DNA of 64,000 nucleotides from JAPPHA01 sp963664045 (GCA_963664045.2 CAXXGT010000015.1:285765-349764), one strand, 5' to 3'. Counted from the stretch's first letter, positions 29,905-39,862 are shown. The notes: generated by a model from the sequence alone, not told the origin. Numbers and translations are program-made.

Positions 29905-30390
29905 ATGGGAACATTCGCTGCAATCGATTTCGAGACCGCCGATCACGGGCGCGACAGCGCCTGCTCGGTTGGGGTTGCGCTCGTCGAAAATGGTCGCATC
30001 ACCGAAACCTATCATCGGCTGATACGGCCGCCTCGGAAGGAATTCGTCTTTACCTACATCCATGGTTTGACCTGGAGCGATGTTCGAAACAGCCCGACTT
30101 TTCTACAAATGTGGCCCGAATTGCGGGATTTCATTGACGTGGCAGACTTCCTTGTCGCGCACAATGCACCCTTTGACAAAGGAGTTCTGCGGGCTTGCTG
30201 CGAAGCCGCGGGGGTTGCCCCTCCGATGCATGACTTTCGGTGTACCGTGCGCATGGCTCGCGCCAAGTGGAACCTGGCGCCGGCGACCCTCCCAGCTGTC
30301 TGCGGGCATCTGGGGATCCCATTGAATCACCATGATGCGTTATCCGATGCAAAGGCTTGCGCAAAGATAGCCATTGAGGCGCTCAGGTAA
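29905..30390 (+). CDS. DnaQ-like 3'-5' exonuclease
   Basis: A 161-residue single-domain exonuclease. The Exo motifs are all present: ExoI AAIDFETAD (Asp and Glu ligands), ExoII VAHNAPFDKGVL, ExoIII HHDALSDAKACA with the His-Asp pair of the DEDDh class. Length fits the small stand-alone epsilon-like proteins, which trim DNA or RNA 3' ends with two metal ions. The start at 29905 gives the motif at residue 6, usual for the family, and AAGAGG lies upstream. Isolated from replication genes, so its role (repair, RNA turnover or mobile-element cargo) is open. Confidence 0.85.
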   Translation: MGTFAAIDFETADHGRDSACSVGVALVENGRITETYHRLIRPPRKEFVFTYIHGLTWSDVRNSPTFLQMWPELRDFIDVADFLVAHNAPFDKGVLRACCEAAGVAPPMHDFRCTVRMARAKWNLAPATLPAVCGHLGIPLNHHDALSDAKACAKIAIEALR

Positions 30391-31032
30391 GGGGCGCCTG
30401 GACCCATTCTCCCGTTCCGCTGCACCGGTCGTGTCCGCCAGTGTCGACGTAAGGGCCCTCCGTCCCCTTGTAAACGGACGAGTTTCAGGGGCTCGATCAA
30501 CGGCCTCATGGACCTTGATCAGGCGACGCGGTCAGAACTCTGGATTCCAAAACCGGAAAAGGGTTCGAAGCAATCTTTCCTCGTCGCGTTTGCCCCGCAA
30601 CCGGATCGACGCCGGATGAATGCGGTCGATCCGAAACACATGAAATTCAAATGGATGACACGATGAACAATTCGCAAAAGCCACCGTATTGATGTCGGCC
30701 AAATTCCAGGGCCTGACTTCTCATTCGAACGAGAATTGACATTGAATTCCTGAAGACGTAGGCAGATCCCGAACCTCACCGGTCAGATCGGCGTAATGTG
30801 GGAAGAGTCGTCCCAAACCGAGCGAAATAACCTAGGGAGTTCGCGCCAAGCAAAATCGAAACACAAAAAACACCATTTGTTTATTAAATTGATATAAAAA
30901 TATCGAAATCGACACGCACAATTTACACAAATCCTCCTATAGTTTCGAGGGAAGCTGCCGCTCGTTTGCGCCGGCGAAGCGGAGGTCTTTGTACCTACCG
31001 TGGGCCTGCGGCCGCCGGGTTGATTGTGGAGG
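30391..31032. other. Spacer with a transposon-end relic and an AT-rich patch
   Basis: About 640 bp without a gene. It holds the relic at 30783-30850 and then an AT-rich stretch (about 30850-30950), which may include the promoter of the glycosyltransferase. Confidence 0.4.
30783..30850 (+). repeat. Relic related to the left end of the TnsB/C-like transposon
   Basis: It shares GTAATGTGGGAAGA and CGTCCC blocks with 4878-4964, and TCGTCCCAAACCG with the minus strand of the transposon end near 48530. It is closer to the 4878 relic than to the intact element. Read as a solitary decayed end. Confidence 0.45.
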
Positions 31033-31920
31033 GTGCGTTTGCCGATTTCAATAATCATTCCGACAAAGAACAGGCCCGGAAGTCTTGTTGCTGCTGTGAA
31101 GTCGGCACGGGCGGCACTCCCCACAGGTGGAGAAATCATTGTTGTCGATGACGGAAGCAAGACCCCGGCAGGCGAGGCTCTTGCCGGTCACATCGGGGCG
31201 GAAACCACGGTCATCGACAACCTTGGACAGTGGGGGCCATCCGCTGCCAGGAATGCCGGGTTGAGGCAGACCATTCAGCCGATCGTTCTGTTCCTGGACG
31301 ACGACGATCTGCTGATCTCCAACTACTGCAGACGCGTGCTGCGCATCGCGCGCGATCATCCGGACGTGACCTACGGATGGACGTCCTATATCCAGAAGAG
31401 GACCGGGTGCCATGACAGGCAATTGCCGCGCCCGAAGCACATTGTCCGCACGGGGAAGCTCGAATCAACCATCCCGCTCAGACACAAGTTTGCACGGACA
31501 ACCGGCCTGTGGGCAAGGCGGGGCGTACTTTTCAGGCTTGGCGGGTTTAACGAGGCCATGCGGTTCGGCGAGGATGGCGAGTTGTGCATCCGGCTTGTCA
31601 CGACCGGCAACATGTGGCTCGACGCCGAGCCTGGATTCATTGCGGATGATACGGACGCCAAAGAGTGGGAGCATGTGCCGCAGGACAGTCGTCAGCAAGC
31701 GTTCGGCCGGTTCAGGTACTTGCTGGACAAACATGACGATCTTCTCGAGGAATACGATCCGTGGCTTGAACGCGCCTACAGACGGCGGATGTGGAAGCAT
31801 TGGCTCAAGATGCAGGTTCGCGGACTGTTCGACCGATTGCAAAGAGGAACAAGAGAAAACAACCAGACAATGGAAATTCAAAGCATTCGGGGGAGTTCAT
31901 GGGCGAAACGAAAACGTTGA
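31033..31920 (+). CDS. Family 2 glycosyltransferase
   Basis: About 295 residues. The GT-A nucleotide-sugar fold is clear: ISIIIPTKNRPGSLVAAVKS at the N-terminus, EIIVVDDGSKTP, GPSAARNAGLRQT, and the DxD metal motif in VLFLDDDDLL (near residue 90). A later GFNEAMRFGEDGELCIRL fits the acceptor region (GGFDExxxxxEDxDLxxR). It would transfer a sugar in polysaccharide or glycolipid synthesis. GTG at 31033 or TTG at 31024 could start it; both lie on a GGAGGG sequence, so the exact start is uncertain. No other sugar genes are nearby. Confidence 0.8.
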   Translation: MRLPISIIIPTKNRPGSLVAAVKSARAALPTGGEIIVVDDGSKTPAGEALAGHIGAETTVIDNLGQWGPSAARNAGLRQTIQPIVLFLDDDDLLISNYCRRVLRIARDHPDVTYGWTSYIQKRTGCHDRQLPRPKHIVRTGKLESTIPLRHKFARTTGLWARRGVLFRLGGFNEAMRFGEDGELCIRLVTTGNMWLDAEPGFIADDTDAKEWEHVPQDSRQQAFGRFRYLLDKHDDLLEEYDPWLERAYRRRMWKHWLKMQVRGLFDRLQRGTRENNQTMEIQSIRGSSWAKRKR

Positions 31921-32670
31921 CGGCAAAGTTGACCTGACTGCGAAGGCTCTGCGGTATGCATTCAGAGAAGCCGTGGGAGGAGCCGCCGATCCCCTGAAAA
32001 CGGAAGTCGAGGCTCTCCGAACCAAAGTGGCATGGCATGGGCGAACAACCGAACACCTGGGCCAACTGCATCAACGAAAACGTGCAATTTCGGCATTCCG
32101 AGCAAGAGAGAGAGATCGGAAAACCCGTCAAAGACCGGCAACGGGCCACATGACCACCAAATTCCGTGATCCGTGGAGCGGGTGACCAGCTTCGAAAAAG
32201 CGTGACAAGAAATTCTAGGTACATGTCAATCCACGCGACCACATGGCGACCAATCTGCGCGACAGAAGTGATTCAGGCATGGTGCAGGTGTTTTTCAGGA
32301 CCTTGTAATCATGTGATTTTTTGCGCCCGGTTTGACAATCAGCCTTGATTTCGCGAAAAATCCACCTGCAAGGCGCAGATTTTCCTCGTGTCGGCGATTC
32401 CGGTTGCGTGCCAGGTTCAGGGTGATTAGCGCGTTATGACTTCGTGCAGTGGATTTGTCGCGGCCTCATGTGCAGGCGCATCGTCCGAACGACTGAGCGA
32501 TGGACAAGTACCGTGAAACAAGCGCAATGGGCCAAAGCGGAAATAAAGAATACAGGAAGTTGCACTTCCCGACACATCTGCGTCAGTTGAAAGCATTGTT
32601 ACAGGTCGGGAAAAGTAACCGTCATTGGCCGTCTCATGGGTAAGGCCCAATGGCCATACTGTAGTTCTGA
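31921..32670. other. Spacer without recognisable gene
   Basis: About 750 bp. The first 200 bases keep an open frame containing KALRYAFREAVGGAADPLKT and EVEALRTKVAWHGR, which looks coding-like but matches nothing I know. Confidence 0.35.
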
Positions 32671-33642
32671 ATGACCGATTTCGCTAACGGTCAGTCACGT
32701 TCCGGCGTGGAGGTTCGCCGGGAAACTGCCGGGTTCGTCCTGCCCGAGCCCGCCGAAACCCTCGATCTCACGATGGACGACGGAGCACCGATACGCGTCG
32801 TGCGTCACGGCAACCCGGCCGGGCCGCGTGTCGTGCTGAGCCACGGAAACGGCTTTGCGAGCGATTCCTACTTCCCGTTCTGGCGGCTGATGCTGGAGCG
32901 GTTCGACCTGGCCCTCTTCGATTTTCGCAACTGCGGGCGCAACCCGTTCCACGCGTCCTCGCCGCACAACTATTCCCGTTTCGTGCGCGACTACGCGGAG
33001 GTGCATGGAGCAATAGTGGCAGAAATGGGCGAGAAGACCACGATCGGAGTCTTCCATTCGTTGTCCGCGATCACAGCCCTGCTCGCGACCTGCGACGGTA
33101 CCCGGCACTGGGATGCGCTGTTACTGTTCGATCCGCCGGTGGTTCCGCCGGAAGGCAGCCAACTGCGAGACCCGTTCATGACCGCGGCAGAGATGCTGCG
33201 CGACGCCGCCCGGGCCCGCCAGAACCGGTTCCGGAATCCCGGGGAGCTGGCCGACGTATTCTGCTACCTGAACCGGTTCCGTCGCCTGCGGAAAGGGGTG
33301 GCGGAACTCAACGCACGCTCGGTCCTGCGCTTCGATCCAGCTTGCGAAGATTGGCAGCTCTGTTGCCCAGGCCAAGTCGAGGCCAACCTCTACACAGAGG
33401 CTGCCGAGCTGCCGATCTGGCGGAAACCCGGACCGCATGCGCGCCCGCTCATGATTGTCGGCTCGGACCCTGAGCCGGAGGACGCGTGGAAGACCGCGGC
33501 ATGTTGCAGGCTGTTCTGCGAGACATTCGACATCGACTATGCTGTCGTGCCCGATACCAGTCACCTCCTGCAGCTTGAGGAGCCGGAACAGTGCTTCGCT
33601 CTGTTCAGTGGCTTCCTCGCCGACAACGGGATCGGCGAATGA
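32671..33642 (+). CDS. Alpha/beta hydrolase
   Basis: A 323-residue protein with the fold's landmarks: the oxyanion strand RVVLSHGNGFASDSYF, the turn FDFRNCGRNP, the nucleophile elbow GVFHSLSA (Ser near residue 131, with Phe-His in place of the usual Gly-His), an acid region around LMIVGSDPEPEDA, and the His in PDTSHLLQLE near the C-terminus. The substrate cannot be predicted. The start at 32671 gives a 30-residue lead before the first strand; downstream starts are possible. Single gene. Confidence 0.8.
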   Translation: MTDFANGQSRSGVEVRRETAGFVLPEPAETLDLTMDDGAPIRVVRHGNPAGPRVVLSHGNGFASDSYFPFWRLMLERFDLALFDFRNCGRNPFHASSPHNYSRFVRDYAEVHGAIVAEMGEKTTIGVFHSLSAITALLATCDGTRHWDALLLFDPPVVPPEGSQLRDPFMTAAEMLRDAARARQNRFRNPGELADVFCYLNRFRRLRKGVAELNARSVLRFDPACEDWQLCCPGQVEANLYTEAAELPIWRKPGPHARPLMIVGSDPEPEDAWKTAACCRLFCETFDIDYAVVPDTSHLLQLEEPEQCFALFSGFLADNGIGE

Positions 33643-33880
33643 CTGGGCCTCGTGCGATGGGCAATGGCCCGGTTGGCATTGACCTCACCAACCAGTGAGA
33701 TTGATTTCGGGCAGTCGGGTGATGTCAAGGCATCTCGTGGGATCAGCGGGGATCCGTGTCCGTGTGAAGCCATGGGGCCTTCGGCGCCGGACGGACGGCA
33801 GACACGAAGATGGAATGCGGAGATGACTGCTTCGAGTCGGCAGTTGGTGCAGATCTGGGCGGCCGCGGCCGGGGCAGTGC

Positions 33881-35104
33881 TTGAGTCCATTTGTTTGGAC
33901 CTCCGGAATATGTGACCTCTTTCGTCGAGAGACAGAGGAACGACAGCAACGACAAGGCACAAGAAAGATCGGGGCCTGCCCGAAGAACCCCGAGTTGCTG
34001 CATGAGCTGGTCCGCCAGCAGCGCCGCGCCTGCAACCTCGCCATCGCCTGCTTCATGGAGGTCGATCGCGGCCTCGTGGAGCCGAAGGGCCCGGATCTCG
34101 AGCGGACCGCTCTCCGCGCAACGATCCGCGACTTCGTGCGTTCGGAGGTTGAGGAGCGCGGCGGCGCGTTCCGCTCCGCCGACTGCGACGAGGCGCTCGA
34201 CGCGGCGTTCAGGACCCGGGACGCCGTGATCCGGCGCCGGAAGGAAGGCGAAGGTTGCGGCTTTTCCTTTCGCGGCATCGGGGACATGCGGCAGCGCATT
34301 GCCGTCCGGAAGCTCTCGGCCGGCTTCGTCGCGCGGAACGTCGACCTTGCAGAACCCATGCCCGACGAGGCGTGGGGGAAGCTGACGACCATCGTGCTTG
34401 AGCGGGGGCAGTGGTTCATCTGCGCTCGGATGCACATTGTCACTGTGGGGCAGGACGAAATCCAGCTCCGCTCCATCGTGTCCCCTGACCCCGGTGTGCG
34501 GACCTTCGTGACCGCATGCTCGATGAACAACGCCGCCAGCCACGGTGACGGCTTCCATGCCGACAAGGTGTTTCCGCTCCTGCTCGAACTCGACCGCCTG
34601 GTCGGACAGCGCGCGAAGGCAAGGCACGGGGACCGGAAGCGCCACTTCGAGAAGCGCATCGACAGGCTTGCCGTCCGTCTCCGCAACCTGGTCGACGACC
34701 TGCACCGGCGGCTTGCCTGCGATCTCGTCCAGGCCTTCGAGGTGATCCTCCTTCCATCCTTCGAGACCAGGGACATGAGCGCCAGGTCGGAGCGGAAGAT
34801 CAGGACGAAGACCGTGCGCGCGATGCCGGGCCTGGCGCATGACCGCTTTCAGCGGAAGCCGGCGTGGATGTGCCGGAAGTACGGCAAGAGGCGCGTCATG
34901 GCCAACGAGGCCGACACCAGCAGGACGCGCGTGTGGGACGGCTTCGTGAACCAGCGCCTTGACGGCGCGAAAACGGTCCCGGACGGCACGATCATCGTTG
35001 AGCGGGACATGAACGGTGCGCACGGCATCATGCTGCGCGCGCTCTACGGCAACTTGGGCCGTTTCCAGGCGGCGGGCGCGAATGTCGCGCTCGTCGCGGA
35101 ATAA
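33881..35104 (+). CDS. TnpB-family protein with intact RuvC residues but no zinc-finger cysteines
   Basis: Up to 407 residues (start uncertain; the recognisable domain begins near 33960 with RKIGACPKNPELLHELVRQQ). RuvC-I Asp203 in SPDPGVRTFV, RuvC-II Glu295 in ILLPSFETRDM, RuvC-III Asp376 in VERDMNGAHGIMLRAL. The last pattern, with NGA and LRAL, is that of the long TnpB/Fanzor-like branch. The zinc-finger region is recognisable (NEADTSRTRVWDGFVNQRL, then TVPDGT), but every expected Cys is replaced. It is unrelated at close range to the TnpB copies at 28243 and 45992. It may be a decaying transposon gene or a repurposed TnpB; no transposon ends were identified. Confidence 0.75.
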   Translation: MSPFVWTSGICDLFRRETEERQQRQGTRKIGACPKNPELLHELVRQQRRACNLAIACFMEVDRGLVEPKGPDLERTALRATIRDFVRSEVEERGGAFRSADCDEALDAAFRTRDAVIRRRKEGEGCGFSFRGIGDMRQRIAVRKLSAGFVARNVDLAEPMPDEAWGKLTTIVLERGQWFICARMHIVTVGQDEIQLRSIVSPDPGVRTFVTACSMNNAASHGDGFHADKVFPLLLELDRLVGQRAKARHGDRKRHFEKRIDRLAVRLRNLVDDLHRRLACDLVQAFEVILLPSFETRDMSARSERKIRTKTVRAMPGLAHDRFQRKPAWMCRKYGKRRVMANEADTSRTRVWDGFVNQRLDGAKTVPDGTIIVERDMNGAHGIMLRALYGNLGRFQAAGANVALVAE

Positions 35105-35156
35105 ATCAAGTGTTTGCTGCATGATCTTCAATCTGGTTCCGGAGGATCATCTGCCA

Positions 35157-35600
35157 TGATGAGAAACGATCCATTCCAGACACTGCTCGCCCTGCAGGCG
35201 TCGCTCGACATGGCGCGTACCGGCAATTGGTTGGGTGTAACCGGCAGCAGCGCCTCGGCGCCTATCCGCCGATCAAAATCTTAGACCAGATCAGGACAAG
35301 TACGACTTCCTGTCGGCGGTCGAGCTGCCGGGTATCGATCGTTCCAAACTCGACCTCGAAGTCAAGGAAATCGCGATCCTGCTGCGGGGGCTCAAGACCG
35401 TTGACTACGGCCCGGACGCCAGTCTGCGTCGCCTGGAGCGCCTTCACGGCGAGTTCGACCGCACTATCGAGGTGCCGATCGAAATCGACGCATGCCAGGT
35501 CAAGGCGAAATACCGCGAAGGTGTGCTCGCGATCCGTCTGCCCAAGGCCGAGGCCACAGGGACGCGCACGGTGGCGATGACTGAAGCGCCGCCAACGTGA
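35157..35600 (+). pseudogene. Small heat-shock protein (Hsp20), frameshifted
   Basis: The N-terminus MMRNDPFQTLLALQASLDMA is in one frame, LGAYPPI in a second, and DKYDFLSAVELPGIDRSKLD onward in a third, ending LAIRLPKAEATGTRT. That is the normal order for an Hsp20 chaperone (core strand motif VELPGxD, tail GVLxIxLPK). Two frameshifts between about 35250 and 35300 break it. Hsp20 proteins hold unfolded proteins during stress. A second broken Hsp20 follows at 35621. Confidence 0.7.
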
Positions 35601-35620
35601 TGGATACAGGAGAACAGACG

Positions 35621-35803
35621 ATGTCTTCGGAAATTGCCGTTTGGGAGAAACGGGAGGCCGTCGACCGCGAGGGGCGGACAGTGCCGTCAGATGTGGCACG
35701 AATCGCCCGTCAAATGCGTAGGATTCTCCAACCCGCACGAAACCGCGCGCTTCCCGCGTTCAAGTCCCGTCGGAATCGCGTTCATTTTCGTCGGAATCTG
35801 TAA
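35621..35803 (+). pseudogene. Second Hsp20-like gene, N-terminal stub
   Basis: ATG 35621, with an AGGAG upstream, begins MSSEIAVWEKREAVDREGRT, which resembles the conserved N-terminus of the second Hsp20 in alphaproteobacterial tandem pairs (MSxxxxVxEKxxV...). The alpha-crystallin core is missing. The 20-bp spacing to the first gene shows an ancestral two-gene operon. Confidence 0.45.
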
Positions 35804-36160
35804 TCTGGGTTCTCCTGCTCTTTGCCATTGCGGTTCCGCTCACTTTTCGAAAACCGTGCGGCCTTCGCCGGGAGAGGTTGAATCATACTCCACAGGATTA
35901 TGGAATCCACAAAAACGATCATGCCACTAGAAGTGTCATTTCGCCCCTTGTATGGCACCATCCATGAAGAGAATTGAATCAAGTTATCTACAGCGGTTGT
36001 TGGCGTGGACAAATTTCCTGGAAGCGATTGAAAGGGTCCACGCGTGGCACGACATGAGCGATGTGGAGTGGAAAATTCTCCACTCGGTACTTCCCCTCAT
36101 TCCTAGGCGCCCGGCGCAGGAATGCCGACGGCCAAGTTGCCGAAGCGGGACGCCGTCCGG
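35804..36160. other. Spacer without recognisable gene
   Basis: About 350 bp between the Hsp20 relics and the 3' end of alanine dehydrogenase. Nothing recognised. Confidence 0.35.
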
Positions 36161-37279
36161 TCAGTGTGCGATTGCCTCCCTCGGATCGAAACACTCGCGG
36201 CCGAGACTTTCCGCAACCGCAGCATGGGTGAGCCGGCCGGCGTGGACATTCAGCCCGCCCATCAAGTGCGGATCGTCTCCCAATGCCTTGCGCCAACCCT
36301 TGTCGGCGATCGCCAGCGTATATGGCAGCGTGGCGTTGTTCAACGCCTGAGCCGAGGTGCGTGGCACACCGCCCGGCATGTTGGCGACGCAATAATGGAC
36401 GACCTCGTCCACCACATAGACCGGATCATCGTGGTTCGTCGGACGGGATGTCTCGAAGCAGCCGCCCTGATCGATCGCAACGTCGACGAGGACCGAGCCG
36501 GGTTTCATCCGGCTCACGAGTTCGGCGGACACCAGTTTCGGCGCCGCGGCGCCGGGTACCAAAACGCCGCCGATCACCAAATCCGCCGCGATGCAGTGGC
36601 GCTCAATGGCATCGCTGGTCGAGAACACGGTGTTCAGCGGCCGGCCGAACTGCCGCCAAAGGCGGTGCAACTGGTCGACGTTCCGGTCCAGAACCCATAC
36701 GTCGGCGCCCATGCCGAGCGCGATATGGATGGCGTGGGTTCCGACGACACCCCCGCCGATAACGACAACTTTGCCGGGATCGACGCCCGGCACGCCGCCC
36801 AGCAGGATGCCCAGGCCGTAATGGGTTTTCTCCAGGAAATATGCGCCCGCCTGTACCGACATGCGGCCAGCGACTTCCGACATCGGCGCCAGCAGCGGCA
36901 GGCCGCCGGACGGCGAGGTGACGGTCTCGTAGGCGATGCAGGTCGCACCGCTTTCAAGTAGATCGTCGGCCTGATCAGGATCGGGCGCAAGATGCAGATA
37001 GGTGAACAGGATCTGCCCCTCGCGAAGCATCGCGCGTTCCGGCGCCAGCGGTTCCTTTACCTTGACGATCATTTCGGCCTCGGCGAACACCTCGGCAGCC
37101 GAACCCGCGATGGATGCCCCGGCCTCCTCGTAGTGTGCATCGGTCATACCGATCGCCGCACCGGCACCGCTTTCGACGACGACCTGGTGGCCGTACGCGA
37201 CGATTTCACGGACATTGCCCGGAATTAGCCCGACCCGGTATTCGTGAATTTTCGTTTCCGTGGGAACGCCAATGAGCAT
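36161..37279 (-). CDS. ald: Alanine dehydrogenase
   Basis: A 372-residue enzyme starting MLIGVPTETKIHEYRVGL at 37279; an in-frame start 14 codons upstream is less like the family. Substrate-site residues lie in KVKEPLAPE and FTYLHLAPD, the active-site His in the latter. The NAD-binding glycine motif is VVVIGGGVVGTHA (near residue 170), and late motifs include VDVAIDQGGCFETSRPT and MPGGVPRTSAQALNNATLPY. Length matches the usual 370. It reversibly deaminates L-alanine to pyruvate and ammonia with NAD. No Lrp-type regulator adjoins it. It is intact and the best housekeeping marker here. Confidence 0.95.
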   Translation of the reverse strand: MLIGVPTETKIHEYRVGLIPGNVREIVAYGHQVVVESGAGAAIGMTDAHYEEAGASIAGSAAEVFAEAEMIVKVKEPLAPERAMLREGQILFTYLHLAPDPDQADDLLESGATCIAYETVTSPSGGLPLLAPMSEVAGRMSVQAGAYFLEKTHYGLGILLGGVPGVDPGKVVVIGGGVVGTHAIHIALGMGADVWVLDRNVDQLHRLWRQFGRPLNTVFSTSDAIERHCIAADLVIGGVLVPGAAAPKLVSAELVSRMKPGSVLVDVAIDQGGCFETSRPTNHDDPVYVVDEVVHYCVANMPGGVPRTSAQALNNATLPYTLAIADKGWRKALGDDPHLMGGLNVHAGRLTHAAVAESLGRECFDPREAIAH

Positions 37280-37452
37280 GCGAGCACCGTCTGATAACCC
37301 GAGCGTGACGCCCGAGCCCATACGATGTTTTCCAGACGCGGTAAACAGACAGAATTCGCTGAAAAATCAGTTCCAACAAACCGATCGGACCAACCATCGG
37401 GAAAAGGGCCGTTTCCAGTACAACCCGTTCGCAGATATAGTGGGTTCATTAA

Positions 37453-39570
37453 CCTGAAGTTCTGGGGCGGATCAAAAAATTATTGAATCGTATCAACATG
37501 ATACGTGGATCGGGACTGTCACGGTCTGCCTACAAGCGGCGGATCCGGCCGGATCCGCCTTCACATGGCTGCAATATCCTTCAACAGTTTCAGCGCCCTC
37601 GCCTGGCTGGCGTCGGGCCGGGTCGTCAGCTCGATCGTGGTTTCCCCTTTCCCACCGCCCGTGCGTGGAACCGTGTGGGTTGAACGGACGATGGTTGACA
37701 GGCTGTCGATAAGGGTCCGAAAGCTGTGGGCGCCGCTGCCGTCCGGCAGGGTGTGGGTATGAACCTTGGTCAGTGCCGGCTCCGATCGCCGGGCGGGCAG
37801 CACCGGGTCCCCGGTCTCGTCGGGTTCGGTGTCAGTGTAGCACAGGGGGGCCCATGCCTTGCGCATGTGCCATTCGACGAGGTAGGCGAGCATGCAGATG
37901 AAGACATGGGCGCGGACCCGGTGCTCGAGGCGGTGGAATATGGGACGGACCTGGAGGTCGCTCAGCTTGAGACAGCGGAATGCCCGCTCCACGCGGGTGA
38001 GCCGCTTGTAGTTCCTGACGCATTCGGCGGCGGCCATGTCGTCGGATTTGAGCGAGGTGCGGATGATGTAGATTCCGTCGAGGGCGGCCTCGGCGTCGAT
38101 GGATTGCTGCTTGCGGCGGAAGCTGAAGCTGGTCGCGGTGATGTCGACGTGGAAGTGCTTCTTGACCTTTCGCTTGTTGATGACCTGCCCGACGGCGAGA
38201 CCGATGTCGGCCTCGCCCTTGAGGGTTCCGCCCTCGACACGGGTGACGATCTCCGAGAGCGCCTTTTCGGTGGCCTTGAGCAACTCCTGCCGGACCCGGT
38301 CGCGGTGCCCGGCAAGGCGGGGATTGCGGCAGGCGACGAGGCGCTCCTTCGGGAAGTCCGGATGGTCCCGGATCTCGAACAGGGTCTGCTCGTGTTCGGG
38401 ATCCTGGAAACGGTCGAGATGGCCCTGGCGGGCGAGCTTGCGGATGGTCTGGCTCTTGAGGGCGGTGATCCAGTCGACACCATCGCGTTCGCGCAGGGCC
38501 GCGATGGTGGCCTTGATGATCATGCCGCGGTCCCCGACCATCACCACCCGGGAGAGGCCGAAGCGGCGCTGCAGGCGGTCGAGCTCGGGCAGGAGGGTCT
38601 CCTTGTCGGTGATGTTTCCCGGGTAGACCGAGACCGCGACCGGTCGGCCGTCGCGGTCGCAGAGGAGGCCGAAATTGATCTGCGGGACGCCGCGCTTGCC
38701 GTCGCGGCTGTAGCCGAAGCGCGCGAGCGGACAGTGGCTTCCCTCGTACCAGGTCGATGACAGGTCCCAGAGGACGAGGTCGTCTTCCTTGATCCAGCGT
38801 CTTGCCAGGCGTCCCTGGATGCCCTCCTGCCGCCCGTTGAGCCAGTCCATCGCCGCGTAGAGGTCATCGGCGGTGACGTCATCGGCGATGCCGAACTCCT
38901 CCGGCAGTGTGGTGTTCCGCCACCAGCGGGTTGTGGCGAGCTTGGAGTTCGGCCTGAGGATTCGGCCGGCGACCATGGCCAGGACAAGCTCCCGTTCGGT
39001 GCACCGCTCACGGGCGAGGAGGCGGGGAAGGCCGATGGCATTGATGGCCATGCGCACTGCCTGCACCGCCCCGTGATGGCGGGAGCGGACCGGGTCCCCG
39101 AGAATGTCGCCGACTTCGGCGTACTGCTTTCCCGCGAGTGCGCCGCGCAGGAGCGGGATCGTGTGGGGCGGCAGGTGGGAGAGATTGGCGAGTGTGCGTT
39201 TCTGCACCCGGTTGTTGTTGTCGCGATAGCTCTGCCTGAGGAGGACGGAGGTGTATGTTTTTCCGTTCTGATGGGACTTGATGACGGCGACATGCATGGA
39301 TGAGGAAGCGGCCATGGGAGTGCCCCTGATAGCTAGTGCCTACTTGTTTGTCCTCTTCTGAATGATCCTGACTATGATGTCAAGCGGGTATTTCGCCAGA
39401 ATGCGGGGTTATTACGGCAAATGCTGGAGATGTCTGCTGTCGGGCCGCAAGACGGACTGCGAGCGTCTACTGCCTACAAGAAACCGGTTCGGGAGATGCC
39501 TGTCCCCTGTAACCCCTTGAATATACGCAAATAAATGTGAAAACGGGAGCAAAGTAGTCCAGAACTTCAG
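37453..39570 (-). mobile_element. IS1634-family insertion sequence
   Basis: Ends are given by the inverted pair CTGAAGTTCTGG (left, 37454-37465) and CCAGAACTTCAG (right, 39559-39570). Both are flanked outside by ATTAA (37448-37452 and 39571-39575), a plausible 5-bp target duplication. The length of about 2.1 kb and the single large transposase fit the family. It sits directly against a truncated integrase at 39587. Confidence 0.75.
37561..39315 (-). CDS. IS1634-family transposase
   Basis: A 584-residue DDE transposase of the IS4-like superfamily. Expected acidic residues are visible in DLVLWDLSSTWYEG, VVMVGDRGM and RVERAFRCLK, the last giving the Y-R-E-K-like terminal block. The N-terminus (VLLRQSYRDNNNRVQKRTL) and middle (GYSRDGKRGVPQINFGLL) are typical of IS1634. 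It is full length without frameshift, so probably active. Two other mobile genes within 10 kb are broken, which makes this a recent arrival. Confidence 0.9.
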   Translation of the reverse strand: MAASSSMHVAVIKSHQNGKTYTSVLLRQSYRDNNNRVQKRTLANLSHLPPHTIPLLRGALAGKQYAEVGDILGDPVRSRHHGAVQAVRMAINAIGLPRLLARERCTERELVLAMVAGRILRPNSKLATTRWWRNTTLPEEFGIADDVTADDLYAAMDWLNGRQEGIQGRLARRWIKEDDLVLWDLSSTWYEGSHCPLARFGYSRDGKRGVPQINFGLLCDRDGRPVAVSVYPGNITDKETLLPELDRLQRRFGLSRVVMVGDRGMIIKATIAALRERDGVDWITALKSQTIRKLARQGHLDRFQDPEHEQTLFEIRDHPDFPKERLVACRNPRLAGHRDRVRQELLKATEKALSEIVTRVEGGTLKGEADIGLAVGQVINKRKVKKHFHVDITATSFSFRRKQQSIDAEAALDGIYIIRTSLKSDDMAAAECVRNYKRLTRVERAFRCLKLSDLQVRPIFHRLEHRVRAHVFICMLAYLVEWHMRKAWAPLCYTDTEPDETGDPVLPARRSEPALTKVHTHTLPDGSGAHSFRTLIDSLSTIVRSTHTVPRTGGGKGETTIELTTRPDASQARALKLLKDIAAM

Positions 39571-39586
39571 ATTAACATTCATATAT

Positions 39587-39862
39587 GCGGACTACCGCGA
39601 CGGCCAACTCTTCCTGAGGGACAGCAAGACGGGACAGCGAGCAGTCCGGCTGTCCTCCGGCGACCGCTCGGTCCAGGACGGCCTGCCCCGAACGAGCGTG
39701 TGGGTCTTACCTGCAAGGTCGGGAACCGGTCCGTCACCGGGTCTGAACCATTTCTGTCAAAAGGAGCGCGACGAGGCGGGCCTGCGGGATGTTCGCCTTC
39801 ATGACCTCCAACATTCATACGCGAGTCTGGCTCTGCAGGTTGGTGAGACAGTTGTACAATAG
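39587..39862 (+). pseudogene. Tyrosine recombinase (phage-type integrase) fragment
   Basis: The piece reads GQLFLRDSKTGQRAVRLSSG, then GLRDVRLHDLQHSYASLALQ and VGETVVQ to a stop. It corresponds to the central catalytic part of an integrase (LxxxxSKTGxxxVPL...DVRxHDLRHSFAS). The HxxR Arg is Gln here (HDLQHS), and the catalytic Tyr region is missing. It lies against the right end of the IS1634 element, so that insertion may have cut it. Confidence 0.65.

Noticed and set aside
33743..35131. A 462-codon minus-strand frame
   Set aside because: Antisense to the TnpB-like gene, whose motifs read on the plus strand.
37726..38760. A long plus-strand frame across the IS1634 element
   Set aside because: Antisense to the intact transposase; no known domain.
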